DNA of 64,000 nt, from positions 124,001 to 188,000 of the forward strand of contig NZ_BDCH01000015.1 in assembly GCF_001613405.1 (NCBI RefSeq), given 5' to 3'. The stretch comes from Nocardia crassostreae. GTDB lineage: Bacteria; Actinomycetota; Actinomycetes; Mycobacteriales; Mycobacteriaceae. Positions within the stretch are counted from its first letter, which is position 1. Each line of letters opens with the position of its first letter. The position numbers were made by a program, and so were the translations under genes. The notes beneath the pieces are model-generated. The model had not been told where the DNA came from. It worked only from the letters and a program-made list of their open reading frames with translations, and did not search any database. Positions 47,069-55,234 of this stretch are shown here, one piece after another.

Positions 47069-48430
47069 CTAACCGGAAACGAGGGCGTCGAGAGCAGGCT
47101 CGATGGCGCGGTGGAAGGTGGGGTAGGCGAAGATCATCTCGCGCAATGAGCTGGTCGGGACCTGGGCGTGCACCGCGACGGCCAGCGCGCCGAGCACTTC
47201 GCCGCCGTCGGGGCCCATGGAGGTGGCGCCGACCAGAACGCCCCGGTCAGCGTCCTCGACGAGCTTGATGAATCCCGCATTGCCGGATTTGTGCAGCCAG
47301 CCGCGGGTCGAGGCGGGGATGTCGAAACTGGCGGTTCGGACGGTCAGACCGGCGGCCCGGGCCTGGGCCTCGGTGAGCCCCACCGACCCGACTTCCGGGT
47401 CGGTGAACGTCACCCGCGGCACGGCCCGGTACTGCGCGGGCTCACCCAGTTCGCCCAGGATGTCCTGCGCGGCGATCCGGCCCTGATACATCGACACATG
47501 CGTAAAGGCCCCCTGACCAGCGACGTCGCCCACTGCCCATACGCCGTCGGCGACACGCATGCGCGCATCGACGGGAATGGTTTTCGCGTTCTCGTCGAGT
47601 CCGAGGACGCCGATTCCCAAGCCCGCGATATTGGTTCGCCGTCCGGTCGCCACCAGCACCTGCTGTGCGCGCACCGGTTCGCCCGAGTCGAGTTCGACGG
47701 TGAACCGCTGCCCGTCGTGTGCGACCGCGGTCCCCCGCCCGCCGCGCACGGTGATCCCTTCCGCCGCGAACACCTCGGCCAGCAGCCGTCCGGCCTCGGG
47801 TTCGTCCTGTGGCACCAGCCGATTGGCGACGATCGTGACTCGCGCCCCGAAGCGGGCGAAGATCTGGGCGAACTCCACGCCCACCGGCCCGCCGCCCAGC
47901 ACGATCAGCGATTCGGGCACCGCGACGGCCTCCCGATTCGTCCAGTAGGGCGTGTCCGCGAGCCCGGGCAGCGGCGGAACCAGCGGTGCGGTACCGGGAT
48001 TCAGCACAATGGCCCGCCCGGCCCGCAACACCCGCTCCCCCGCATCCGTCGCCACGGTCACCTCGCCGGGTGCGGAGATCCGGCCCCAGCCGCGCACGAC
48101 CCGGCCGCCCGCCTTCTCGAACCGTTCGACCGCGGCCGTATCGTCCCAGTTGGCGGTGATCTCCTCCCGGATGCGCGTCGCCACCACGCCCCACTCCGGT
48201 GTCACCGTCGCCGATCCCGCCAGCCCGCCCACGCGCCGCGCCTCGGCCAGCACCCCCGCCGCCCGGACCATGGCCTTGGTCGGCACGCACGCGAAATACG
48301 GGCACTCCCCGCCGACGAGCCGCCCCTCCACCGCGACCACCGACAGTCCGGCCCCGGCCAGCCGCGTCGCCGCGTGCTCACCACCCGGCCCCATTCCGAT
48401 GACCACCGCATCCACGGTTTCAGCAGGCAT
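47069..48430 (-). CDS. Class I pyridine nucleotide-disulfide oxidoreductase (mercuric-reductase-like)
   Basis: A 453-residue flavoprotein with an FAD site IGMGPGGEHAATRLAGAGLS, a redox-active pair at Cys43 and Cys48 in GGECPYFACVPTK (C-x4-C as in the class, but with unusual P-Y-F-A between them), an NADPH motif VLGGGPVGVEFAQIFARFG, and a C-terminal dimer interface with FAYPTFHRAIEPAL providing the base histidine. No C-terminal Cys pair or N-terminal MerA domain is present, and no mer genes are near. A disulfide or quinone-type substrate is plausible. Start at 48430 with an upstream AAGGAG. Confidence 0.85.
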   Translation of the reverse strand: MPAETVDAVVIGMGPGGEHAATRLAGAGLSVVAVEGRLVGGECPYFACVPTKAMVRAAGVLAEARRVGGLAGSATVTPEWGVVATRIREEITANWDDTAAVERFEKAGGRVVRGWGRISAPGEVTVATDAGERVLRAGRAIVLNPGTAPLVPPLPGLADTPYWTNREAVAVPESLIVLGGGPVGVEFAQIFARFGARVTIVANRLVPQDEPEAGRLLAEVFAAEGITVRGGRGTAVAHDGQRFTVELDSGEPVRAQQVLVATGRRTNIAGLGIGVLGLDENAKTIPVDARMRVADGVWAVGDVAGQGAFTHVSMYQGRIAAQDILGELGEPAQYRAVPRVTFTDPEVGSVGLTEAQARAAGLTVRTASFDIPASTRGWLHKSGNAGFIKLVEDADRGVLVGATSMGPDGGEVLGALAVAVHAQVPTSSLREMIFAYPTFHRAIEPALDALVSG

Positions 48431-48685
48431 GACCGCTCCTTTTCGCTCGTCGGCGTTTGGTCCACCGTAATGCGCGCGCCCGATGAGGCGGGGTACCGGT
48501 ATTACGACGGTGTTTGTGGGCAATCCGGCAACCAATGTGCGGTCGTTTGCGAAACAGCTTTGAATAGTGCCGCTTTCGTGTCCGAATTGTCGAGATCGTC
48601 TGTGCAAGCGACTAATTGGGGCGCACCCTTGCCGGAAATCAAGCGGCAGCACCGGTCTCGAATCGGCAGTCAGGCAGGAAATGCT

Positions 48686-49942
48686 ATGGCGGACAGTAGG
48701 ATTGACGATTGTTGTTTGGCCATCGACCGTGGTGATCCGGTACGGCGAACACCGTGGCCGACCTATGACCGCGGGGCGGTGTGCGTGTACCCCGAAGACG
48801 AGGAGGCCGCCCAACGCGCCATTCGCAGTCACCTCTACTTCCGGTACGACTACCGGGCGCCGCAGGAAACGGAGTGCGCGCAGTTCGAGGCGGAACTGTG
48901 CGAGTATTTCGGGTCCCGGCACGCGCTGGCGACCTCGAGCGGCACCACGGCGCTGGCATTGGCCATCATGGCCGCCGGAATTGAGACGGGCAGCCTGATC
49001 GCTTGTCCCGGATTCACTTTCGCGGCCACCCCGAGTTCCATTCTGCTGGCCGGATGCACCCCATTCCTGGTCGATGTCGACGAGAATCTGCATCTCGACG
49101 TGGCCGATCTGCACCGCCGGTGGACGCCCCGGATCAAGGCGATCGTCGTGGTGCACATGCGCGGCTTCGCCGGGGATATGACGGCACTGCTGCGCTTCGC
49201 CGACGAGCAGGGCGTGCCGGTGTTCGAGGACGCCGTCCCGGCGCTGGGCGCGGAGCTGGACGGCCGCAAGCTGGGTACCTTCGGGCTGGCGGGAGCCTTC
49301 AGCACCCAGTCGGATAAATCGCTCAACAGCGGTGAGGGCGGGTTCCTGGTCACCGACGACAGCGCGCTGTTCGCGCGCGCCACAGTGCTGTCCGGGGCCT
49401 ACGAGGGGCGGCTGCGGCGGCATTTCCCCGACGGTGATCCGCCCCTGGCCACCGATCTGGATCTGCCGCTGCTCAGCTTCCGCATGGACGAGATCCGCGC
49501 GGCCCTGTTGCGCTCGGAGCTGGCGCGACTGCCCTTGCGCCTGGCCGCGTTCCACACCAATTACGACTTCGTCGCCGCCGCGCTCGCCGACGTCGACGGC
49601 ATCCACATCCGGCAGCCGGTCGCGCCCGGGGCCTATCTCGGCGAGGCGTTCATCTTCCGGGTCGGCGGCGGGCGGGCGGCCTGGTTCACGCGGGCGCTGC
49701 GCGCCGAGGGTATCGAGGCGCGCAATCTGGGCTCGGACTCCGACCACAATATCCGGGCGTTCTGGAATTGGCGGTTACTGTTCCGGGGTATGGAAACCAT
49801 TGCGGTCCAGCAGCTTCTGCCCCGGTGCACCCGGTATCTGCGTGAGGCGGTGGACATTCCGCTGTCCTCCACCCTCACCCGCGCCGATTGCGATGATCTC
49901 GTCGCGGCCGTCCGCAAGGTCGCCGCGGCGCTGCCCAATTGA
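48686..49942 (+). CDS. DegT/DnrJ/EryC1-type PLP aminotransferase
   Basis: A 418-residue member of the sugar/AHBA-type aminotransferase family. It has HALATSSGTTALALAIMAAG near residue 90, CPGFTFAATPSSILLAGCTP, VVVHMRGFAGDM, FEDAVPALGAELDGRKLGT, and the PLP-lysine block STQSDKSLNSGEGGFLVT near residue 220. Relatives aminate keto-sugars or form amino-benzoate or amino-cyclitol units for natural products. The ATG at 48686 has CAGGAA upstream. It is the first gene of the 48.7-55.2 kb operon and overlaps the next gene by 4 bases. I read it as the nitrogen-introducing step of a small biosynthetic pathway. Confidence 0.85.
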   Translation: MADSRIDDCCLAIDRGDPVRRTPWPTYDRGAVCVYPEDEEAAQRAIRSHLYFRYDYRAPQETECAQFEAELCEYFGSRHALATSSGTTALALAIMAAGIETGSLIACPGFTFAATPSSILLAGCTPFLVDVDENLHLDVADLHRRWTPRIKAIVVVHMRGFAGDMTALLRFADEQGVPVFEDAVPALGAELDGRKLGTFGLAGAFSTQSDKSLNSGEGGFLVTDDSALFARATVLSGAYEGRLRRHFPDGDPPLATDLDLPLLSFRMDEIRAALLRSELARLPLRLAAFHTNYDFVAAALADVDGIHIRQPVAPGAYLGEAFIFRVGGGRAAWFTRALRAEGIEARNLGSDSDHNIRAFWNWRLLFRGMETIAVQQLLPRCTRYLREAVDIPLSSTLTRADCDDLVAAVRKVAAALPN

Positions 49943-50388
49943 GCATCTTCAGCGCGGTCTACGCGGGCACCCGGCTGTTCATCGGCCATCTGCCCGACAA
50001 GCTCAGCCCGCGCCGGGTGGCCACGGTCTCCGGTATCGGTGAGGCGGCCGGGCTGCTGATCATCGCCGGGGCCCCGAATCTGCCCGTGGCGATTGTCGGC
50101 GTCATCGTCATGGGAGCCGGGTTCTCGCTGCTGCATCCGTCGCTGGCGCTCATGGTCATGAACCGCACCGACGGCGCGAAACAGGGTGCGGCGCTGGGGG
50201 CTTACACCTCGTTCTGGGATCTGGGCCTGTTCGTGTGGGGCCCGGCCACCGGAGCGATTGCGACCGGATTCGGCTATCGGGCCGTCTTCTTCGCCGCCGC
50301 GGGCTGTGCGCTGGCCGCCGCGGCACTGGCCTTCACGATCGGTCAGCAATCGGTCTCACGACCGGCGGAGAAAGGAGTCTGCAGATGA
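49939..50388 (+). CDS. C-terminal half of an MFS transporter
   Basis: The 149-residue ORF starts at TTG 49939 (SIFSAVYAGTRLFIGHLPDKLS), overlapping the aminotransferase stop. It contains about five hydrophobic spans: VAIVGVIVMGAGFSLLHPSLALMVMN is a typical span 10/11 region, and FWDLGLFVWGPATGAIATGFGYRAVFF a typical C-terminal one. The six N-terminal spans of a complete MFS protein are missing and no remnant of them precedes it. It is either a deletion remnant or a half-transporter. Position between the aminotransferase and sulfotransferase suggests an exporter for the pathway product. It ends in an ATGA overlap with the next gene. Confidence 0.6.
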   Translation: MSIFSAVYAGTRLFIGHLPDKLSPRRVATVSGIGEAAGLLIIAGAPNLPVAIVGVIVMGAGFSLLHPSLALMVMNRTDGAKQGAALGAYTSFWDLGLFVWGPATGAIATGFGYRAVFFAAAGCALAAAALAFTIGQQSVSRPAEKGVCR

Positions 50389-52133
50389 CGGCCACACCGC
50401 AGATCACGGTCCTGTGCATCACCGGCTGGTGCCGCAACGGCAGCACCATCATCGGCAATATCCTCAATGAGATTCCCGGATTCTTCCATGTCGGCGAACT
50501 GCATTTCCTGTGGAAGAACGCCGCCGGGCGCGGCGTGAACGAACAGTGCGGCTGCGGGCACAAACTCGTCGACTGCCCGTACTGGTCGCACATCCTGACC
50601 ATCGGCAGACCGCCGGGCGCGACCCTGGAAGATCACGCCGACACCGTGATCCGGCGTCAACTCGCCGCCGTCCGCACCCGGCACACCTGGCGGGTGCTGC
50701 GCAGCGGCGTGTACAACGCGGATCTGCGGGCGCACACCGATCTCATGACCGGAGTCTATCACGGCATTGCCGAGCGCAGCGATTCCCGCGTCATCGTGGA
50801 CACCTCGAAGATGCCGGGCGAGTCGGCGCTGCTGCACCATATGGACGGCATCACACCGTATTACGTCCACCTGGTGCGCGATGCCCGCGCGACGGCCCAA
50901 TCCTGGAGCAAGCCCAAGGAATACGTCTACGCCCTGCCGCCGGGGAAGAGCACCGGGTACTGGACCGGATTCAATCTGGCGGCGCATGCCCTGACCCGGC
51001 GGCATCGCGAGCGGTCGACCTTCGTCAGGTACGAGGACTTCATCGCCGATCCCGCCGGGACGATCGACGCGCTGCTGCGATTGTGCGGGACGGATCCGGC
51101 GGCCAATCCCATGCGCGGCCGGACGGTCGAGTTGCATGCCAATCACACGGTCACCGGAAATCCGGACCGATTCCGTACCGGTGAGACCCTCATCCGTCCC
51201 ACTGACGACTCCTGGCGCACCGGGCTTCCCATGCCCGCGCAGCGCACGGTCAACGCGCTGTCCTGGCCGCTCGCCTGGCGCTACGGCTATCTCGGACGCA
51301 ATGGAAAGGGCCGAGCGAGAGTGGATCTGGGACTGACCAACAAGGTCGCGCTGATCGCGGGCGGTTCGAGCGGCATCGGCCTGGCCATTGCCCGCGAACT
51401 GGCCGCCGAGGGCGCGCACGTGGCCCTCGGCGCGCGTGATCCGGGGCGGCTCGCCGAGGCCGAACGCCTCGTCAAGGAGGTGGCGCGCGCCCGCGTGCAC
51501 GCCACCGGCGTGGATATCACCGATGCCGCGGCGACGGCCCGCTGGGTCGAGGAGGTGGCGGCGGAGTTCGGGGCCGTGCACATCGTGGTCGTCGGCGGTG
51601 GCACGCCGCCGACCGGTACGGCCGCGGCCTTCGGGCCCGAGGACTACCGGGCGGCCGTCGACACGGTGCTCATGCCCGCGGTCGGCCTGGCCCTCACGGC
51701 GCTGCCGCATCTGCGCGCGGCCGGGTGGGGGCGGGTGTTGTTCGTGGCCTCGGAGACCGCCGCCGTTCCCATTGGCGGGCTGGCGCTTTCGGGTGTGACG
51801 CGCGCGGCCATCGTGCGGTTCGCCCAGGCGCTGGCCGCCGAGACCGGGCGGGACGGCGTGACCGTCAATGTCCTCGCCCCCGCCGCCACGCATACGCCGC
51901 TGCTGGAACGCGTGGTGGCACAGCGCTCCGGGGCCGCGGGCGTGGCCGCGGCGCTGGCGGCCGTGGGCGCGCACACCGCGGTCGGGCGCATTGCGCGGCC
52001 CGACGAGATCGCCGCCGCGGCAGCGTTTCTGGCCAGCGCCCGGGCCGGGTACATCACCGGCACCGTCCAGCTCATCGACGGCGGCTCGAGCGTGCTCGGG
52101 GCCTCCTCATCGCATTACGTTTCCCAGGAGTAG
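50385..52133 (+). CDS. Sulfotransferase fused in frame to a short-chain dehydrogenase
   Basis: One uninterrupted 582-codon frame. Residues 1 to about 305 are a PAPS-dependent sulfotransferase: TGWCRNGSTIIGNILNEIPG as the 5'-phosphosulfate loop, VIVDTSKMPGE, and LVRDARATAQSWSKPKEY as the 3'-phosphate site. From residue 313 (a GTG codon at 51321) a classical SDR follows: NKVALIAGGSSGIGLAIARELA, VVGGGTPPTG, an active-site-like SETAAVPIGGLALSGVTRAAI where the usual Y-x3-K is not clear, and a C-terminal ITGTVQLIDGGS. Either a fusion enzyme or two genes whose separating stop was lost. It overlaps the MFS fragment by 4 bases. Sulfation and oxidation/reduction are typical tailoring steps. Confidence 0.75.
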   Translation: MTATPQITVLCITGWCRNGSTIIGNILNEIPGFFHVGELHFLWKNAAGRGVNEQCGCGHKLVDCPYWSHILTIGRPPGATLEDHADTVIRRQLAAVRTRHTWRVLRSGVYNADLRAHTDLMTGVYHGIAERSDSRVIVDTSKMPGESALLHHMDGITPYYVHLVRDARATAQSWSKPKEYVYALPPGKSTGYWTGFNLAAHALTRRHRERSTFVRYEDFIADPAGTIDALLRLCGTDPAANPMRGRTVELHANHTVTGNPDRFRTGETLIRPTDDSWRTGLPMPAQRTVNALSWPLAWRYGYLGRNGKGRARVDLGLTNKVALIAGGSSGIGLAIARELAAEGAHVALGARDPGRLAEAERLVKEVARARVHATGVDITDAAATARWVEEVAAEFGAVHIVVVGGGTPPTGTAAAFGPEDYRAAVDTVLMPAVGLALTALPHLRAAGWGRVLFVASETAAVPIGGLALSGVTRAAIVRFAQALAAETGRDGVTVNVLAPAATHTPLLERVVAQRSGAAGVAAALAAVGAHTAVGRIARPDEIAAAAAFLASARAGYITGTVQLIDGGSSVLGASSSHYVSQE

Positions 52134-52135
52134 AC

Positions 52136-53011
52136 ATGCTGCACACGGACGCCATCAAATCGACGCTGGCGCAGGTCGTCGCGGACCGCAAACAGGAACT
52201 CTCGCCCGGACGCGTGTTCGTGGAAACCTGTGTGCGCGACGGATTGGACGCGGTGGTCGACTACGACGTCACCATTACCGATTCGCTGACCAGTTCCCGG
52301 CGCAAACCCCGCAATCCGGCGCGGAACATGTTGCGCACCGTCGATCTGTCCCGGGATCCGCGCCAATTCTATTGGCACGAAACCCCGCCCACCCCGGAGG
52401 ACACGCCCATTGCCGGGGCGGACGTGCGACGTGAGCTGGCCAGCCGCTTCCACAAATCGCCGATTCCGGACCTCCTACCCACCACCGCGTGGGTGCAGGT
52501 GCCCGATGGGCTGTAGGAGGATCCGGAAACCTCCGAGACCTTCGTCAACTACCGCTTGATCGTGCGATTGTGCACCGCCGAGAACCACACGATCCTGCGC
52601 GGCGAGGGCGGCATCCTGAACATGCCGGGCATCGAACGCATGACCTCGCCCGGACCGTACGCCTCCACCATTCTGCGGGCCTGCAATGAGATCGAGCAGA
52701 TGGGCGGCACCGCCGACGGCATGATCATCAACCCGGTCGACTACTACCTGGCCATGGGCGCGGGCACCCTGATGGACGATCTCGAACGCAACGGCGTCTT
52801 CATCGTCCGCACCCGGCTGGTCGATCCGGGCACCTCCCTGGTCGGCGACTTCGGGCACGGCGCACAGCTTTTCGACGCCGGACGCTCGGTCATCCGCTTC
52901 GCCGAACCGCCCGCCGGGACCTTCACCGAACCCGGAATCGCCCTGCAGGCCGAGATCTACGAGCGGGTCGTGGCGAATCTGCCCACCAATTTCTTCCTCG
53001 TCAGCATCTAG
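52136..53011 (+). pseudogene. HK97-fold shell protein (Family 3 encapsulin-like), in-frame TAG
   Basis: The 291-codon frame starts two bases after the upstream stop, with AGGAG overlapping it. TAG at codon 127 (52514-52516) interrupts PDGL|EDPETSETF, but the same frame continues to the end. The second part is a clear HK97 major-capsid-type sequence: ENHTILRGEGGILNMPGI, QMGGTADGMIINPVDYYLAM, TSLVGDFGHGAQLFDAGRSVIRF and GIALQAEIYERVVANLP. No portal, terminase, protease or tail genes are nearby; the neighbours are biosynthetic enzymes, as in natural-product (Family 3) encapsulin clusters. One C-to-T change (CAG to TAG) would explain the stop. If it is read through or an error, the product is an encapsulin-sized shell subunit. 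Confidence 0.65.
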
Positions 53012-53017
53012 GCCATC

Positions 53018-54307
53018 GTGACGAGCCAGGAGGCCGCCTTCGGGCGGGCGGATCCGGATGTCGTGGTCATCGGCGGCGGGGTCGCGGGTTTGTGGTGCGC
53101 CCGCGCACTACGCTGCCGCGGGGCCACGGTCACGGTGCTCGAGCGCGGCGCGCTGGGCGGCCCGCAGTCGTGTTCGACCGGAAACACCGGTTTCGTCGGG
53201 ACGCACGGCGCGGCGCCGCTGGCCGTCCCGGGCATGGCGGAACTCGCCGTGCCCGGCGCGGTCGATGCGGACGAATCCTGGCGTGTCACACCGGATGCCG
53301 ATGCCGGGCTGCGGCACTGGCTGGAGCATTTCCGGCGCAGTTGCACCGCCGAGGCTGCGGCGGCGGGCTTCCGGACGCTCATCGCGCTGAAGAAGCGCAG
53401 CCTGGAGATTCTGCTTGAGCTGTGTGCCACGGACTGCACTGCCGCGACCTTCGAATCCCCCGGCATCGTGCTGGCTTTCAAATCGGCGGAGGGGTTCGCC
53501 GAGGCGAGCCGCGCGGTGGCGCGCACGGTGGCCGGTGGGGTGCCGCTGCGGGTCCTGGGTCCGGGAGAACTCGACGAACTCGAGCCCAAGACACGGTTCG
53601 ACATTCACGGGGCGCTCTACAACCCGGAGGGCGCTTATCTGCATGTCCCCGATTTCCTCCTCGAGTTCGGCCGGTTGCTGAGGGCCGAGGGGGTCGAGAT
53701 CGGCGAGCACACCGAGGTCACCGGGTTCACCGTGCGGGATCGGAAGGTGTTGCGGCTCAGCACTACTCACGGTGACCTCCGGCCCGGGCAGGTGGTTATC
53801 GCGGCGGGGGCGTGGTCGGGCGAATGCGCACGCATGGCGGGCATGGACCTGCTGGTGCAACCCGTGAAGGGGCACACCGTCACCGTCGACCGGCCGCCGA
53901 GTGCGCCGACCCGCCCGGTGCTACTGAGCGAAGCCCGCGTGGCCATGGTGCCGCTCGGTGATCGCCTGCGCATCGGCGGCCAGCTCAAACTGGCCGGAAT
54001 GAGTACCGAGACCTCCGCAGACCGGGTGCGGGCCGTGCTGGGGGCGGCCCGCGAATACCTTCCGGCGCTGGAGGATACGGCGACCGTGGCGACGTGGAGC
54101 GGGCTGCGCCCGTGCACCCCCGACGGCCTCCCGCTCATCGGCCGCGCCGCCGCACTCGCCAATATCCTCGTGGCCGCCGGTCACGGCCATATCGGCATGG
54201 GCCTCGCCCCCGCGACCGGCGAACTCGCCGCCCAGCTCCTCGCCGGAGAGCAGCCGACCACCGACCCGAATCCCCTGCGGCCGGACCGTTTCGGCACACC
54301 CACCTGA
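53018..54307 (+). CDS. FAD-dependent D-amino-acid-type oxidoreductase (DAO family)
   Basis: A 429-residue flavoprotein starting at GTG 53018, six bases after the shell gene. The N-terminal Rossmann motif VVVIGGGVAGLWCARALRC is followed by SCSTGNTGFVG, as in DadA-like enzymes. Toward the end, GLRPCTPDGLPLIGRAAALANILVAAGHGHIGMGLAPATGELAA is the conserved C-terminal FAD-binding block. It should oxidise an amine or amino acid to an imine or oxo-product. In this operon it is a candidate tailoring enzyme acting on the aminotransferase product, and a candidate shell cargo. Confidence 0.88.
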   Translation: MTSQEAAFGRADPDVVVIGGGVAGLWCARALRCRGATVTVLERGALGGPQSCSTGNTGFVGTHGAAPLAVPGMAELAVPGAVDADESWRVTPDADAGLRHWLEHFRRSCTAEAAAAGFRTLIALKKRSLEILLELCATDCTAATFESPGIVLAFKSAEGFAEASRAVARTVAGGVPLRVLGPGELDELEPKTRFDIHGALYNPEGAYLHVPDFLLEFGRLLRAEGVEIGEHTEVTGFTVRDRKVLRLSTTHGDLRPGQVVIAAGAWSGECARMAGMDLLVQPVKGHTVTVDRPPSAPTRPVLLSEARVAMVPLGDRLRIGGQLKLAGMSTETSADRVRAVLGAAREYLPALEDTATVATWSGLRPCTPDGLPLIGRAAALANILVAAGHGHIGMGLAPATGELAAQLLAGEQPTTDPNPLRPDRFGTPT

Positions 54308-54318
54308 GACGGCACGAC

Positions 54319-55191
54319 ATGACCAACCGAAACAACCCGACCGCGCAGCACAACCCGGCCACGCGAGACAACCTCCCCACGCGGGACAACCTGGCCGGGC
54401 GGGACAACCTGGCCGGGCGGGATGACATGGCCGCGGAGAGCGACAGGCGCAGGCCGGTGGATATCACGATCGGTGTGCTGTGCCTCGACACGGCTTTCAC
54501 CAAGATTCCGGGCCACATTCGGAATCCGGTGACGTTCGGCTTTCCGGTGCGCTACCGGGTGGTTCGAGGTGCTACTCCGCGCCGGGTGGTGACCGAGGCC
54601 GATCCCACACTGCTCGACCCGTTCATCGATGCGGCGCGCGAACTGGAAGCCGCAGGCGTTGCGGCCATTACCGCTGCCTGCGGCTTCCTGGTGCTGTTCC
54701 AGCAGCGGCTCGCCGACGCCGTGCGAATCCCCCTCTACAGCTCGAGCCTGATCCAGCTCCCGATGGTGCATCGCATGCTCGCAGCGAACCAAAGGGTCGG
54801 TCTGCTCGTTGCGGACGAAACCGCGCTCACCCCACGCCATCTCGCGGCAATCGGCGGCGAGTCCGTTCCGATCTGCGTCGCGGGGATGTCCGGCTATCCG
54901 GAATTCCGGGAGGTCATCCTGGAAGGCCGCCGTCCGGACCTGAATGCCGACCGCCTGGGCAGCGAGGTACTCGGCGCAGTGGAGAAACTGGCCGCAAGCA
55001 ACCCGGACCTGGGCGCCTTGGTCATCGAGTGCACCGACCTGGTGCCGTACGGCCATGCCATCCAGCAGCGCCTCGGGCTCCCGGTCTTCGACATCGTGAG
55101 CCTCACCGAAATGGTGCACCGCACCCTGTCCCATAAGCCTTTCCACCGCGAGGAGCGCACTCGCCGCTCCGAAGCCGAACTGGGCAGATGA
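54319..55191 (+). CDS. Aspartate/glutamate racemase-superfamily enzyme with N-terminal repeats
   Basis: A 290-residue protein. Residues 5-40 are six tandem hexapeptides with consensus D-N-L-A-G-R, poor in hydrophobics and probably disordered. From residue 45 the racemase fold begins (VDITIGVLCLDTAFTKIPGHIRN), with two candidate catalytic cysteines in AITAACGFLVLFQ and ALVIECTDLVPYG, matching the two-Cys mechanism of the Asp/Glu/hydantoin racemase and maleate isomerase superfamily. It is 11 bases downstream of the DAO gene and last in the operon. N-terminal disordered extensions are how some encapsulin cargos are targeted, so this is the best candidate cargo. Confidence 0.78.
   Translation: MTNRNNPTAQHNPATRDNLPTRDNLAGRDNLAGRDDMAAESDRRRPVDITIGVLCLDTAFTKIPGHIRNPVTFGFPVRYRVVRGATPRRVVTEADPTLLDPFIDAARELEAAGVAAITAACGFLVLFQQRLADAVRIPLYSSSLIQLPMVHRMLAANQRVGLLVADETALTPRHLAAIGGESVPICVAGMSGYPEFREVILEGRRPDLNADRLGSEVLGAVEKLAASNPDLGALVIECTDLVPYGHAIQQRLGLPVFDIVSLTEMVHRTLSHKPFHREERTRRSEAELGR
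54331..54438 (+). repeat. Six 18-base coding repeats at the racemase N terminus
   Basis: Six 18-base units encode hexads of the type x-N-P/L-x-x-R/Q. Units 4 and 5 (54385-54420) are identical. The first two and the last are more diverged. The repeat lies entirely within the N-terminal extension of the racemase-like gene. Confidence 0.8.
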
Positions 55192-55234
55192 TCACCGGGA
55201 AATGGTGTCGGCATCGCCCGAGTAGCCCCCGCCA

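Noticed and set aside
52136..53011. Interpretation of the HK97-type protein as part of a prophage
   Set aside because: No portal, terminase, protease, tail or integrase gene and no attachment-site duplication; both neighbours are metabolic enzymes in the same operon.
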